Origin: an uncultured Pelagibacteraceae bacterium
GTDB taxonomy: Bacteria; Pseudomonadota; Alphaproteobacteria; Pelagibacterales; Pelagibacteraceae
Direction of reading: 5' to 3'
DNA: 64,000 bases
Assembly: GCA_902571425.1 (NCBI GenBank)
Contig: CACGBZ010000001.1
Span: forward strand, 62,001-126,000
Below the pieces are notes generated by a model. It searched no databases and was not told the DNA's origin. It saw nothing but the letters and a program-made list of their open reading frames with translations. Below are positions 1-9,084 of the stretch, in pieces; positions within the stretch are counted from its first letter, which is position 1; every line of letters starts with the position of its first letter. Position numbers and translations under genes: made by a program.

Positions 1-1
1 T

Positions 2-1339
2 CAGTTCATTGTTGTAATGGCAGTGATTTTTTTATTAGGTTTCTTTCTTGATTTTATTGAAATAGCTGTGGTTGTTGTTCCTATCATTGCTCCTATATTA
101 TTAGCTGAACCCGGAGCGAATATAAGTGCAATTTGGCTTGGTGTGATGATTGGGGTAAATTTGCAAACTTCATTTTTAACACCTCCATTTGGTTTTGCTC
201 TATTTTATTTGAAGGGTGTAGCTTCAAAACTTGTTACCACTTTAAATATTTGGAAAGGAGTTGTTCCATTTATAATTTTACAATTGATAGGTCTTGGAAT
301 CGTTGGTTTTTATCCATCATTAGTAAATTACTTACCAGCAAGAACATATTTAACATCGAACGTCGCTCCACCACCGATGAATCCAAAGCTTCAATATTGC
401 TTACAAGAGTACAAATTTGCAATTTATAATACTGAAGAACAAAGAATTACTAATGCAATAAAAGATATGCAGAAATTAACTCCTACAAATCTTCCAATGG
501 ATAAATTAGATATTTTTGAAGAGCATTTTGATAATGCTCTTGGGACTTTTGCTATTGTTAAAAAACTTCAAAAAACAGAGGAAGAATATGAATTATTTAC
601 AAAAGATTATAGGGACTTGCATTTCAATGTAAGAAAAATTGAGAAAAAAATTAGAAAAATAGACCAGAAAATTAAAAAAACAAAAGCTGAAATTAGAAAT
701 TTAGATGATGATGACTTGCCAGATAAAAATAAATTAGAATTAAGGATCGAGAATTACGAGCTAGAAATTAAAGAACTTCAAAATAAAGTTCCTGAAAATT
801 GGAAAGCTAAAAATGGAGAGTTTGAAATATTACACAAAGCAAAAAACACAAGAACTAAAAGGTATAGAAAAAACGTTGATGAAGCTTATGAAACTTTGGA
901 TCAAATAGTAATGTTTATAAACGACAATGAAAAATTAAAAGAACTTTCACCCGAAATAAAAGAATTAAAATATAACATTGATAATAAAAATTACGAAAAC
1001 GCAATATCAATAATTGATAATCTCTTTGAAAAACTAGGAGAAATTTCTGGAACCGAAGAATTTGCGAATAAATTAGATGACCTAATATCTGTTATAGATA
1101 ATGATGAAGTAGATGATCAAAAATTAATTGAAGTTAGTTCAGAAACTTTTAATCTTTTCAATTTAGAAGTTTCATGGAGAGATGATGCTAATAAGAATTT
1201 GATGTCTGAATTAATTAAATATAATGATGTTATCAAACATAATATTGGACTCAGACTTCAAAACAGATTAACTAAAGAACAAGCTAAATTTGTTGCTAGG
1301 TGTAACTCAGTTCATAGAGATATATCTTTAAACTTTTAA
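2..1339 (+). CDS. TRAP transporter large permease subunit (DctM-like), 5'-truncated by the window edge, with a long C-terminal charged coiled-coil extension
   Basis: Frame is open from nt 2. Hydrophobic segment includes LGFFLDFIEIAVVVVPIIAPIL and GVMIGVNLQTSFLTPPFGFALFYLKGVA, typical of the DctM C-terminus, followed by about 320 aa rich in K/E/N/L heptads. Confidence 0.85.
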   Translation, partial: QFIVVMAVIFLLGFFLDFIEIAVVVVPIIAPILLAEPGANISAIWLGVMIGVNLQTSFLTPPFGFALFYLKGVASKLVTTLNIWKGVVPFIILQLIGLGIVGFYPSLVNYLPARTYLTSNVAPPPMNPKLQYCLQEYKFAIYNTEEQRITNAIKDMQKLTPTNLPMDKLDIFEEHFDNALGTFAIVKKLQKTEEEYELFTKDYRDLHFNVRKIEKKIRKIDQKIKKTKAEIRNLDDDDLPDKNKLELRIENYELEIKELQNKVPENWKAKNGEFEILHKAKNTRTKRYRKNVDEAYETLDQIVMFINDNEKLKELSPEIKELKYNIDNKNYENAISIIDNLFEKLGEISGTEEFANKLDDLISVIDNDEVDDQKLIEVSSETFNLFNLEVSWRDDANKNLMSELIKYNDVIKHNIGLRLQNRLTKEQAKFVARCNSVHRDISLNF

Positions 1340-1342
1340 TTA

Positions 1343-2581
1343 ATGGAAAATTATATTTTACCAAAAAAACAGGCTATTATTGTTTTTTTTGTATTTGCAT
1401 TTGGTTATTTTTTATCATGTTTGTTACGTGCAATTACTGCAACACTTTCACCAGTATTAACCTCAGAATTTAATTTATTAGCAGCTGATTTAGGATTATT
1501 GGCTGGAGGTTATTTTTTAGGTTTTGCTTGTATGCAAATACCACTTGGATATTTGTTAGATAAATATGGACCAAAAAAAATTGTCTCTTCTTTTTTATTA
1601 ATTGCATTAGTTGGAACAGGATCATTTGCTTTAGCTGAAAGTTTTTCTGGATTATTAATTTCGCGAATTCTAATTGGAGTAGGTGTTAGTGCTTGTTTAA
1701 TGGCTCCTTTAACGGGTTACAGAATATGGTATGCAGAAAATCAACAACAAAGAGCAAACTCATGGATGTTAATGATTGCATCTCTAGGTTTTTTGTCATC
1801 CACATTGCCTGTACAACTTTTATTGCCTAGTTTCGGATGGAGATGGATATTTGGAGGCATCGCTATCTTAATTTTAATTAGTATTTTTTTAATGTTAGTT
1901 TTCATTCCAAAATGGAATTTAACTAAAAATAAAGAGCTACAAGAGCCAAGTAATACTGGAACTTTATCAGAAGTTTGGAAAAATAGATTTTTTATAAGTG
2001 TAATTCCAATGGGTTTATTTAATTATGGGGGCTTAATGGCTATACAAACTTTATGGGCAGGCCCATGGATGACCAGAGTTGCTGGTTATACACCACTTCA
2101 AAGCGCTACAGGATTGTTTTGGATCAATGTAACTATGTTGCTATCTTTTTTCTTATGGGGTTATTTTTTACCAAAAATTTCAGGTATAGGTTTTACTGCA
2201 AAAAGAATACTTAAATTAGGTTTACCAATTAGTTTTTCTGTAATGTTTGTGATTATATTTCTAGGCCCAAAAGCGGGCGCATTCTACATAACTTTATTTA
2301 TTTTAAGTTCAATTTTTTTATCAGTTACGCAGCCAGCTGTGGGTCTTTCCTTTTCAGGTTATTCTGCTGGTAAAGCACTAACTTCATTCAATTTATTAAT
2401 ATTTGCAGGAACATTCATAATGCAATGGCTAATGGGCTTAGTGATAGATATTGTTAAAGGCATGGGTCATACAGAAATATTTGCGTTTAAATCAGCTTTT
2501 TCAGTTTTCTTAATCTTAAGTATTATTTCTTATATATTTTTTTTAATATTAAATAGAAAAAAATATGAAAATAAAACGTAG
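1343..2581 (+). CDS. MFS transporter
   Basis: 412 aa, multiple TM helices, MFS motif GYLLDKYGPKK. Confidence 0.85.
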   Translation: MENYILPKKQAIIVFFVFAFGYFLSCLLRAITATLSPVLTSEFNLLAADLGLLAGGYFLGFACMQIPLGYLLDKYGPKKIVSSFLLIALVGTGSFALAESFSGLLISRILIGVGVSACLMAPLTGYRIWYAENQQQRANSWMLMIASLGFLSSTLPVQLLLPSFGWRWIFGGIAILILISIFLMLVFIPKWNLTKNKELQEPSNTGTLSEVWKNRFFISVIPMGLFNYGGLMAIQTLWAGPWMTRVAGYTPLQSATGLFWINVTMLLSFFLWGYFLPKISGIGFTAKRILKLGLPISFSVMFVIIFLGPKAGAFYITLFILSSIFLSVTQPAVGLSFSGYSAGKALTSFNLLIFAGTFIMQWLMGLVIDIVKGMGHTEIFAFKSAFSVFLILSIISYIFFLILNRKKYENKT

Positions 2582-3383
2582 GAATTTTTTTTTGGAATTA
2601 TTTATTGTTATTGTTGCTATTTACTTAATTGTTTTAATTTTCTTATTCTTTTTTCAAAGAAATTTAATGTATCATCCTGATGATAATAATTATTCTGGAG
2701 ATAATTTAGAAGTTAACATTGAAAAAGTTGCCATCAAAACAACTGATAATATTAATCTTTTAGGCTGGTTTCATAATAAAAATTTAAAAAGTTATAAAAC
2801 AATAGTTTATTTTCACGGAAATGCAGGGACACTTGAAAACAGAATCCATAAGTTAAATCATTTTAAAGACATAGATGTTAATTTTTTAATTATTGCATGG
2901 AGAGGGTTTAGCGGTAATAAAGGAAAACCAAGTGAGGAGGGTCTTTATACAGATGGTGCTAGTGCAATAAACTGGCTTAAAGAAAAAGGTATAAATGAAG
3001 AAGATATAATTATTTATGGAGAGTCATTAGGAACTGGCATTGCCACTGAAATTACTCAGAATAAAAATTTTGCAGGATTAATATTAGAAACGCCCTTCAC
3101 ATCAATGATAGAGGCTGCGAAAAATTTTTATCCATATATTCCAGTAGGTTTAATTTTAAAAGATAAGTATGAAAATAATGAAAAAATTAAAAATATTAAT
3201 ATTCCAGTATTAGTAATGCATGGTGAGGCTGACCAAATAGTTCCATTTTGGATGGGTAAAAAAATTTTTAATTTAGCAAGTGAACCCAAATATTCATATT
3301 TTACAAAATATGACGATCATATGATGGAATATGATGATAAACTTGTATTAGCTCTTAAATCATTTGTTGATAGTTTAAATTAA
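2565..3383 (+). CDS. alpha/beta hydrolase, BEM46/ABHD13-like, with N-terminal TM segment
   Basis: YFHGNAGTLENR oxyanion motif, nucleophile elbow YGESLGTG, MHGEADQIVP; overlaps the preceding MFS gene by 17 nt. Confidence 0.8.
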   Translation: MKIKRRNFFLELFIVIVAIYLIVLIFLFFFQRNLMYHPDDNNYSGDNLEVNIEKVAIKTTDNINLLGWFHNKNLKSYKTIVYFHGNAGTLENRIHKLNHFKDIDVNFLIIAWRGFSGNKGKPSEEGLYTDGASAINWLKEKGINEEDIIIYGESLGTGIATEITQNKNFAGLILETPFTSMIEAAKNFYPYIPVGLILKDKYENNEKIKNINIPVLVMHGEADQIVPFWMGKKIFNLASEPKYSYFTKYDDHMMEYDDKLVLALKSFVDSLN

Positions 3384-3431
3384 GCCACAATCTAAACAAA
3401 TATAACTCAAATTTTTTTTTTAAGTTACATT

Positions 3432-3995
3432 ATGAAAAATCTTTTCATATTTTTTATTATCTTGTTTTCTTTAAGTAATTTATCAAATGCTAAAGAAAAT
3501 TTAGCATCTGTAGATAGCCTTTTTCATATAGATCAAATGAATTCGCACGATGAAAATTTTGCATTATATTTTAAAACCCGCGAAAAAGCTGTCTTGGCTC
3601 GAGGAGAAAATTCAAATTATATTAATGATTTTCCAAAAGATCTTTATATTTATAACTATAAAACAAAAGAGTCTTTGCCATTAATCTCTTATGAATGGTT
3701 TCCCAAAACTGCAAAATATTTTTTGCAAGAGTATGATTTCCCAGTTTTCCCAGATGATTTTGCATATTATCTTTTAAAAGATAACAAAACTCTGGTGATG
3801 ATTAGTGCTGTAAAAAGTTTAAAAGCTAATTTTAAATTTGATATTGTTGAAAAAAAGTTAGAGCTTTATCCTATAAATGGAAAATTTGATTTTATTATTT
3901 CTTCGATAGCTAAAAATTGTGGACATTATGAATTTAAAGAACACTACAAATGTAGTTTTTATAAACCTTTAATTTCCAGCACCTTAATTAATTAA
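3432..3995 (+). CDS. hypothetical secreted protein (signal peptide)
   Basis: N-terminus MKNLFIFFIILFSLSNLSNAKE looks like a signal peptide; no family recognised. Confidence 0.65.
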   Translation: MKNLFIFFIILFSLSNLSNAKENLASVDSLFHIDQMNSHDENFALYFKTREKAVLARGENSNYINDFPKDLYIYNYKTKESLPLISYEWFPKTAKYFLQEYDFPVFPDDFAYYLLKDNKTLVMISAVKSLKANFKFDIVEKKLELYPINGKFDFIISSIAKNCGHYEFKEHYKCSFYKPLISSTLIN

Positions 3996-4905
3996 TTTGA
4001 GTAAATGCCTCTGCGAATTTTTTGGCCTCAAAAATTTGTAAATCATCTTCTTTTTCACCTAATCCAAGTGCAATAATTGGTAGTTTATATTTTTTAGCAA
4101 CAGCTAAAAGAATACCTCCTTTTGCTGTGCCATCTAATTTTGTCATAATAATACCAGTTATTGGAATAATTTTATTAAATTCTTCAACTTGATTAATTAC
4201 ATTTTGGCCAGAAGTTGCATCCAAAACTAAAATAACATCATGTGGAGCATCAGGATCAATTTTTTTAGTAACGTTTGCAATTTTTTTATATTCTTCCATC
4301 AAATTTTTTTTATTTTGTAGTCTTCCAGCTGTATCAATTAAAACTTGGTTAAAATTATTGTTTAATGCTTCCTCAATAGCCTTGTAAGCGACTGATGCAG
4401 GATCAGAGCCTTGAGATGATTTTGTAATTTGAACATCAACTTTGTTTGCCCAATTTTCTAGTTGTTCTATAGCTGCTGCTCTAAAAGTATCTGATGCAGC
4501 TAGCATTACTTTGTTTCCATTACCCTTTAATATTTTGCTTATTTTTCCAATAGTAGTTGTCTTTCCAACACCATTGACACCTGAAATTAATGTTGCATTT
4601 AATTTTTCTTTTTTTTTGAAGAATTCAATATTTTCTAAAGGTTTCATAATTGAAATAATATAATTTTTTAAAATATTATTTATTTCATCGGTCAAATCTT
4701 TATTGGGATCAATTTTTGTTTGAGAAATTATTTCTCTTATTTCTAAAGCAGAAACAATACCAACATCTGATTGAATTAAGTAATCTTCAATTTTGTCTAA
4801 TGTTTTGTCATCAATCTCTTTTTTTACAACTATATCTCTTAAACCCGTTGTAAAAGCTGAGGCACTTTTTTTAAAACCTGATTTAAATTTTTCAAAAATT
4901 CCCAT
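3988..4905 (-). CDS. ftsY: signal recognition particle receptor FtsY
   Basis: SRP GTPase motifs GVNGVGKTTTIGK, DTFRAAAIEQL, DTAGRLQNK, TKLDGTAKGG. Confidence 0.95.
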   Translation of the reverse strand: MGIFEKFKSGFKKSASAFTTGLRDIVVKKEIDDKTLDKIEDYLIQSDVGIVSALEIREIISQTKIDPNKDLTDEINNILKNYIISIMKPLENIEFFKKKEKLNATLISGVNGVGKTTTIGKISKILKGNGNKVMLAASDTFRAAAIEQLENWANKVDVQITKSSQGSDPASVAYKAIEEALNNNFNQVLIDTAGRLQNKKNLMEEYKKIANVTKKIDPDAPHDVILVLDATSGQNVINQVEEFNKIIPITGIIMTKLDGTAKGGILLAVAKKYKLPIIALGLGEKEDDLQIFEAKKFAEAFTQIN

Positions 4906-5729
4906 TAAATTTTAAAATTTATCTCCTCAATATCTGAAACTGGTCCTTTCATATGAATACTATTGTTTTCATCAATTGAAATTGTCAATCTACCTGTAGA
5001 AAATTCAATATCAACTTTATCATTTACCAGTCCGTTTTGTTTTGCGGCAAAAGCTGTTGCGCAAGCTGCAGTTCCACAAGCTTTGGTAAGTCCAGCTCCT
5101 CTTTCCCACACTCTAACTTTTATTAATTCTTTGTTAACAACAGTTGCTAAAGTAACATTACATTTTTTTGGAAATAGAGAGTGGGTTTCGATTTTTGGTC
5201 CAATTTTTCCAATTTCAAAATTTTCATTATTATCAACAAAAAAAACTACATGTGGGTTTCCAACATTTACAGCAGTTCCGCCAGAAAATTCGTTATTATT
5301 TTTGTCATTAATTTTAATTCCTAGATTATTCGTATTTAATTCTTTAGACAATGGAATCTCATCCCATTTTGTTTTTGCAACACCTATTTCTGTAGAAACC
5401 ATTTTTTCTCCAACAATATTTGATTTTAATTTGCCAGATAAAGTTGTTAGGACAATTTCTTTTTTGTTATTTTCTTTGCCTAATAAATCAGCAATACATC
5501 GTGTACCATTTCCACACGCACCAGACATTCCTCCATCTGAATTATAAAATTCTAGTGAAGCATCTGAAATATCATTTTTTTTAATCAATATTAGTTGGTC
5601 ACAACCAATAAATTTTCTGTCACAAATCTTTATTATTTGCTCTTTCGTCAAATTTGTAATTGTTTGCCTATTATCTATGATGACAAAATCATTACCTAAA
5701 CCGTCCATTTTAAATGCTTTAATATCCAT
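4905..5729 (-). CDS. dapF: diaminopimelate epimerase
   Basis: FKMDGLGNDFVIID, SGACGNGTRCIA, ERGAGLTKACGTAACA signatures. Confidence 0.95.
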   Translation of the reverse strand: MDIKAFKMDGLGNDFVIIDNRQTITNLTKEQIIKICDRKFIGCDQLILIKKNDISDASLEFYNSDGGMSGACGNGTRCIADLLGKENNKKEIVLTTLSGKLKSNIVGEKMVSTEIGVAKTKWDEIPLSKELNTNNLGIKINDKNNNEFSGGTAVNVGNPHVVFFVDNNENFEIGKIGPKIETHSLFPKKCNVTLATVVNKELIKVRVWERGAGLTKACGTAACATAFAAKQNGLVNDKVDIEFSTGRLTISIDENNSIHMKGPVSDIEEINFKI

Positions 5730-5780
5730 ATATAGATATTTAACTTATTTATTGACTTTTTGAACCTCTATTATAGGTTG

Positions 5781-5880
5781 TTGCCGTTTCCGCAAAAACA
5801 TTAACTTTGCGGTGTCTTTGGAAACAAAGAGATCGACACTAGTCAGCGAGGGTTCGCCCACTAGTGATTTACTGCTATGC
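5781..5880 (+). ncRNA. structured 5' leader of ffh; probably the 'ffh motif' cis-regulatory RNA candidate described from Pelagibacter
   Basis: Hairpins read directly: CCGCAAA(5790-5796)/TTTGCGG(5806-5812); TCTTTG-GAAA-CAAAGA (5815-5830); CACTAGT(5837-5843)/ACTAGTG(5860-5866) enclosing GGG-TTCG-CCC (5850-5859). Locally GC-rich for this genome and directly upstream of ffh. Prior knowledge: Meyer et al. 2009 (BMC Genomics) reported a candidate structured RNA preceding the SRP protein gene in Cand. P. ubique. The boundaries are mine. Confidence 0.75.
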
Positions 5881-5889
5881 GTAATAAAT

Positions 5890-7248
5890 ATGTTTGAAAA
5901 CTTAACAAATAAATTTGAAGAAATTTTTTCTTCTCTGAAAAAGGCACCTTCACTTGATGAAGCTCAAGTAGATGAAGGTTTAAGAGGCATTAGGCAAGCC
6001 TTACTTGAAGCAGATGTCTCTTTGGATGTTGCAAAAGATTTTATTGAAAAAGTTAAGCCAAAAGCATTAGGCCAAGAGATAATAAGGTCTACCTCTCCTG
6101 GGGATATGGTTGTTAAAATTGTCTATGATGAGCTTGTAGATTTATTAGGTGCAACAAATAATGAGATAAACTTAAACGCAGTACCGCCTGTGCCAATGAT
6201 GTTAGTTGGGTTACAAGGTTCAGGAAAAACAACAACAACAGCAAAATTAGCAAAATTTTTAGAAAATTTTAAAAAGAAAAAAGTAATGATGGTCAGTCTA
6301 GATATTTACAGACCAGCTGCACAAGAACAACTTAGATCTTTAGGAGAACAAAATAATATTTTAACTTTACCTATTATAGAAGGTCAGCAACCTGCTGATA
6401 TTTGTAGAAGAGCAATAAGTGCTGCTAATTTAAATGGAGCTGAAATAATTTTATTTGATACTGCTGGTAGAACTCAAATCGATTTACAAATGATGAGTGA
6501 GATTAAGCAAATTGAAGCTGTCATTAATCCAACAGAAACTTTCTTAGTTGCAGACTCTTTAACAGGTCAAGTTGCAGCCTCAGTGGCAAAAGAATTTAAA
6601 AATACAGTTAATTTATCTGGGATTATCTTAACTAGGGCTGATGGTGATGCAAGAGGTGGAGCTGCGGTGAGTATGAAATATGTTTCCAACGTTCCAATCA
6701 AATTTTTAGGGATAGGTGAAAAAATAGATAATCTTGAAGTATTCTATCCAGATAGAATTGCAAACAGAATACTTGGTATGGGAGATATTGTATCTCTAGT
6801 AGAAAAGGCGGCTCAAGATTTAGGAGAAGAAAATCTTAAAAAAGCAGAGGAAAATTTAAAAAAAGGTCAATTCTCTATGGAAGATTATTTATCTCAATTA
6901 AGACAAATGAAAAAAATGGGTGGCATCGAGGGAATTATGTCTTTTATGCCAGGGGTTTCTAAAATTAAATCTCAAATGGATTCAGCGGGAATTGATGAAA
7001 GTATAATTACTAAAAATGAAGCTATCATTTTATCAATGACAAAAAAAGAAAGAGAGAATCCAAAAGTAATTGATGGTTCTAGAAAAAAAAGAATTGCTAA
7101 TGGCTCTGGCACAGATCCAGCCACTATCAATAAATTGCTTAAGCAATTTAAAATGATGTCTGAAATGATGAAAAAGATGTCAAAAGGAAATCTGAAAGGT
7201 ATGTCTGATAAAGGTATACCGCCAGAGCTATTTAACCAATTAAAGTAA
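5890..7248 (+). CDS. ffh: signal recognition particle protein Ffh
   Basis: [46 protein letters not shown]-domain [15 protein letters not shown]. The ORF-track start at 5812 lies in the structured leader; [13 protein letters not shown] (5890) is the natural start. Confidence 0.95.
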   Translation: MFENLTNKFEEIFSSLKKAPSLDEAQVDEGLRGIRQALLEADVSLDVAKDFIEKVKPKALGQEIIRSTSPGDMVVKIVYDELVDLLGATNNEINLNAVPPVPMMLVGLQGSGKTTTTAKLAKFLENFKKKKVMMVSLDIYRPAAQEQLRSLGEQNNILTLPIIEGQQPADICRRAISAANLNGAEIILFDTAGRTQIDLQMMSEIKQIEAVINPTETFLVADSLTGQVAASVAKEFKNTVNLSGIILTRADGDARGGAAVSMKYVSNVPIKFLGIGEKIDNLEVFYPDRIANRILGMGDIVSLVEKAAQDLGEENLKKAEENLKKGQFSMEDYLSQLRQMKKMGGIEGIMSFMPGVSKIKSQMDSAGIDESIITKNEAIILSMTKKERENPKVIDGSRKKRIANGSGTDPATINKLLKQFKMMSEMMKKMSKGNLKGMSDKGIPPELFNQLK

Positions 7249-7261
7249 AAAAGGAGAAGAA

Positions 7262-7780
7262 ATGTTAAAATTAAGATTATCAAGAGGTGGAACAAAAAAA
7301 CGTCCTGTTTATAAGGTTGTTGTTGCCGACAGTCGTTTTGCAAGAGATGGAAGATTTATAGAAAAGGTTGGTTTCTTTAATCCTCTATTACCAAAAGAGA
7401 AAAAAGAAAGAGTGGGTTTAGAAGCTGAGAGAATTAAATACTGGCTTGGTCAAGGAGCTCAACCAACTACTAGAGTAGCAAGAATTTTAGGTGAGAACGA
7501 TCTAATGCCTATGCCTGCAAATGGAAATAATCCAAATAAAGCAGTGCCTAAAAAAGAGAGAAATAAAAAAGAAGAGGATAATAAAGAAGCTCCAAAAGTA
7601 GAAGCAGCTCCAGCAGCAGAAGCGGCTCCAGCAGCAGAAGCGGCTCCAGCAGCAGAAGCGGCTCCAGCAGCAGAAGCCCCTAAAGAAGAAGCTCCAAAAG
7701 CAGAAGCGGCTCCAGCAGCAGAAGCTCCTAAAGAAGAAGCTCCAAAAGCAGAAGCGGCTCCAGCTGAGGAAAAAAAATAA
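7262..7780 (+). CDS. rpsP: 30S ribosomal protein S16 with Ala/Pro/Glu/Lys-rich C-terminal tail
   Basis: [41 protein letters not shown], then low-complexity [14 protein letters not shown]... tail. Confidence 0.95.
   Translation: MLKLRLSRGGTKKRPVYKVVVADSRFARDGRFIEKVGFFNPLLPKEKKERVGLEAERIKYWLGQGAQPTTRVARILGENDLMPMPANGNNPNKAVPKKERNKKEEDNKEAPKVEAAPAAEAAPAAEAAPAAEAAPAAEAPKEEAPKAEAAPAAEAPKEEAPKAEAAPAEEKK
7607..7771 (+). repeat. in-frame tandem repeats in the rpsP tail: about four 18-bp units (GCTCCAGCAGCAGAAGCG), then two about 48-bp units
   Basis: 18-bp units at 7607, 7625, 7643 and 7661; the 48-bp unit GC(C/T)CCTAAAGAAGAAGCTCCAAAAGCAGAAGCGGCTCCAGC... begins at 7676 and 7724. Confidence 0.85.
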
Positions 7781-7794
7781 TTTAAAGATTATTT

Positions 7795-8481
7795 ATGTGG
7801 CAAGCTCAAGTGTTTACACTTTATCCAGAGGTTTTTCCTGGTCCTTTATCTAAAGGACTTTATGGGAAAGCCTTATTAAATAATTTATGGAAACTTAAAG
7901 TTGTAAATATAAGAGATGCAGCTGACGACAAACATAAAACAGTAGATGATACACCTTATGGGGGCGGTTCAGGGATGTTGTTAAAAGCAGATGTTCTTGC
8001 AAAGTCTTTAGATGAAAATAAAAATGAGAGTGAGAGAATTTTATACTTATCGCCAAAAGGAAAAAAATTTAATCAAAATTTAGCAAAAGAGCTAGCTAAT
8101 GAAAAATCTCTGTCTTTAATTTGTGGTCATTTTGAAGGTGTGGATGAAAGAATACTTTCAACAAGAAATATTGAGGAAATTAGTATCGGAGATTATGTTT
8201 TATCAGGCGGGGAGTCGGCAGCATATGTAGTTATAGATAGTATTTTAAGATTGCTGCCAGGTGTATTAGGAAATGAAAACTCTAAATTAGATGAAACCTT
8301 TGAAAATGGTCTTCTAGAGTACCCTCAATATACAAAACCTCAAATTTGGGAGAAAAAAGCTGTGCCAGACGTGCTATTATCAGGTGATCATAATAAAATT
8401 AAACACTGGCGTTTATCTCAATCTGAGGCTATAACACGCGTCCGAAGACCAGATTTATGGGAAAAATATAAGAAGAATTAA
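7795..8481 (+). CDS. trmD: tRNA (guanine-N1)-methyltransferase TrmD
   Basis: [42 protein letters not shown]. Confidence 0.95.
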   Translation: MWQAQVFTLYPEVFPGPLSKGLYGKALLNNLWKLKVVNIRDAADDKHKTVDDTPYGGGSGMLLKADVLAKSLDENKNESERILYLSPKGKKFNQNLAKELANEKSLSLICGHFEGVDERILSTRNIEEISIGDYVLSGGESAAYVVIDSILRLLPGVLGNENSKLDETFENGLLEYPQYTKPQIWEKKAVPDVLLSGDHNKIKHWRLSQSEAITRVRRPDLWEKYKKN

Positions 8482-8497
8482 CTTGATAAATATTAAC

Positions 8498-9073
8498 ATG
8501 AAAACAATTGAAGAAATAAATCAGCATAACGTTAACAAAATTCTTTCAGAGAAAAAAATTCCAGAATTTTATCCTGGAGATGTTGTTAAGGTTGGTGTGA
8601 GAATTACCGAGGGTAAAAAAGAAAGAATTCAATATTTTGAGGGAGTATGTATTGCTAAAAAAAGCAGAGACTTAAACTCATCTTTTACGGTTAGAAAAAT
8701 TTCATTTGGAGAGGGTGTTGAGAGAACTTTTCCTTTATTTGGAACTTTAATTGATTCAATTAAGGTCATCAGGTCTGGTAAAGTAAGAAGAGCAAAACTT
8801 TATTATCTAAGAGATAGAACTGGTAAATCAGCAAGGATTGCTGAAAAAATTAGAAAAAAAATTGGTATTGATATCGAGGCAAAACCAGAAACAGTTACAG
8901 AGGAAAACGTAGCTCCTGCAGTAGAAGCACCAAAAGAAGAAGCTACTAAAGCAGAAGCGGCAGCATTAGCAGAGACTCCTAAAGTAGAAGCGGCTCCTAA
9001 AGAAGAGGCAGCTCCAGCAGCAGAGGCTCCTAAAGAAGAACAAAAATCAGAAAGCTCTATAGAAAAAAAATAA
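8498..9073 (+). CDS. rplS: 50S ribosomal protein L19 with Ala/Pro/Glu/Lys-rich C-terminal tail
   Basis: [55 protein letters not shown] at 8498 preferred over the TTG at 8483 in the track. Confidence 0.93.
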   Translation: MKTIEEINQHNVNKILSEKKIPEFYPGDVVKVGVRITEGKKERIQYFEGVCIAKKSRDLNSSFTVRKISFGEGVERTFPLFGTLIDSIKVIRSGKVRRAKLYYLRDRTGKSARIAEKIRKKIGIDIEAKPETVTEENVAPAVEAPKEEATKAEAAALAETPKVEAAPKEEAAPAAEAPKEEQKSESSIEKK

Positions 9074-9084
9074 TTTTTTTTTCA

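Noticed and set aside
133-429. 98-aa forward ORF inside the TRAP permease
   Set aside because: Alternate frame of a well-supported membrane protein gene; aromatic/Ser-rich composition typical of out-of-frame translation.
4442-5547. Forward ORFs antisense to ftsY and dapF (4442..4663, 4963..5547)
   Set aside because: Entirely antisense to strong SRP-GTPase and DapF matches; no family signal.
5846-5860. Possible tRNA TPsiC arm around GGGTTCGCCC in the ffh leader
   Set aside because: Better explained as a UUCG tetraloop with a GGG/CCC stem inside a CACTAGT/ACTAGTG helix; no other tRNA arms.
5812-5889. N-terminal 26-aa extension of Ffh in the ORF track
   Set aside because: It translates the structured leader; Ffh starts naturally at [13 protein letters not shown] (5890).
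6972-7343. 123-aa minus-strand ORF over ffh/rpsP
   Set aside because: Antisense to two conserved genes; hydrophobic composition is an artefact of complementing AT-rich coding DNA.
7607-7771. CRISPR-like spacing of repeats
   Set aside because: Tandem repeats without spacers, in-frame within rpsP; protein low-complexity tract, not a CRISPR array.
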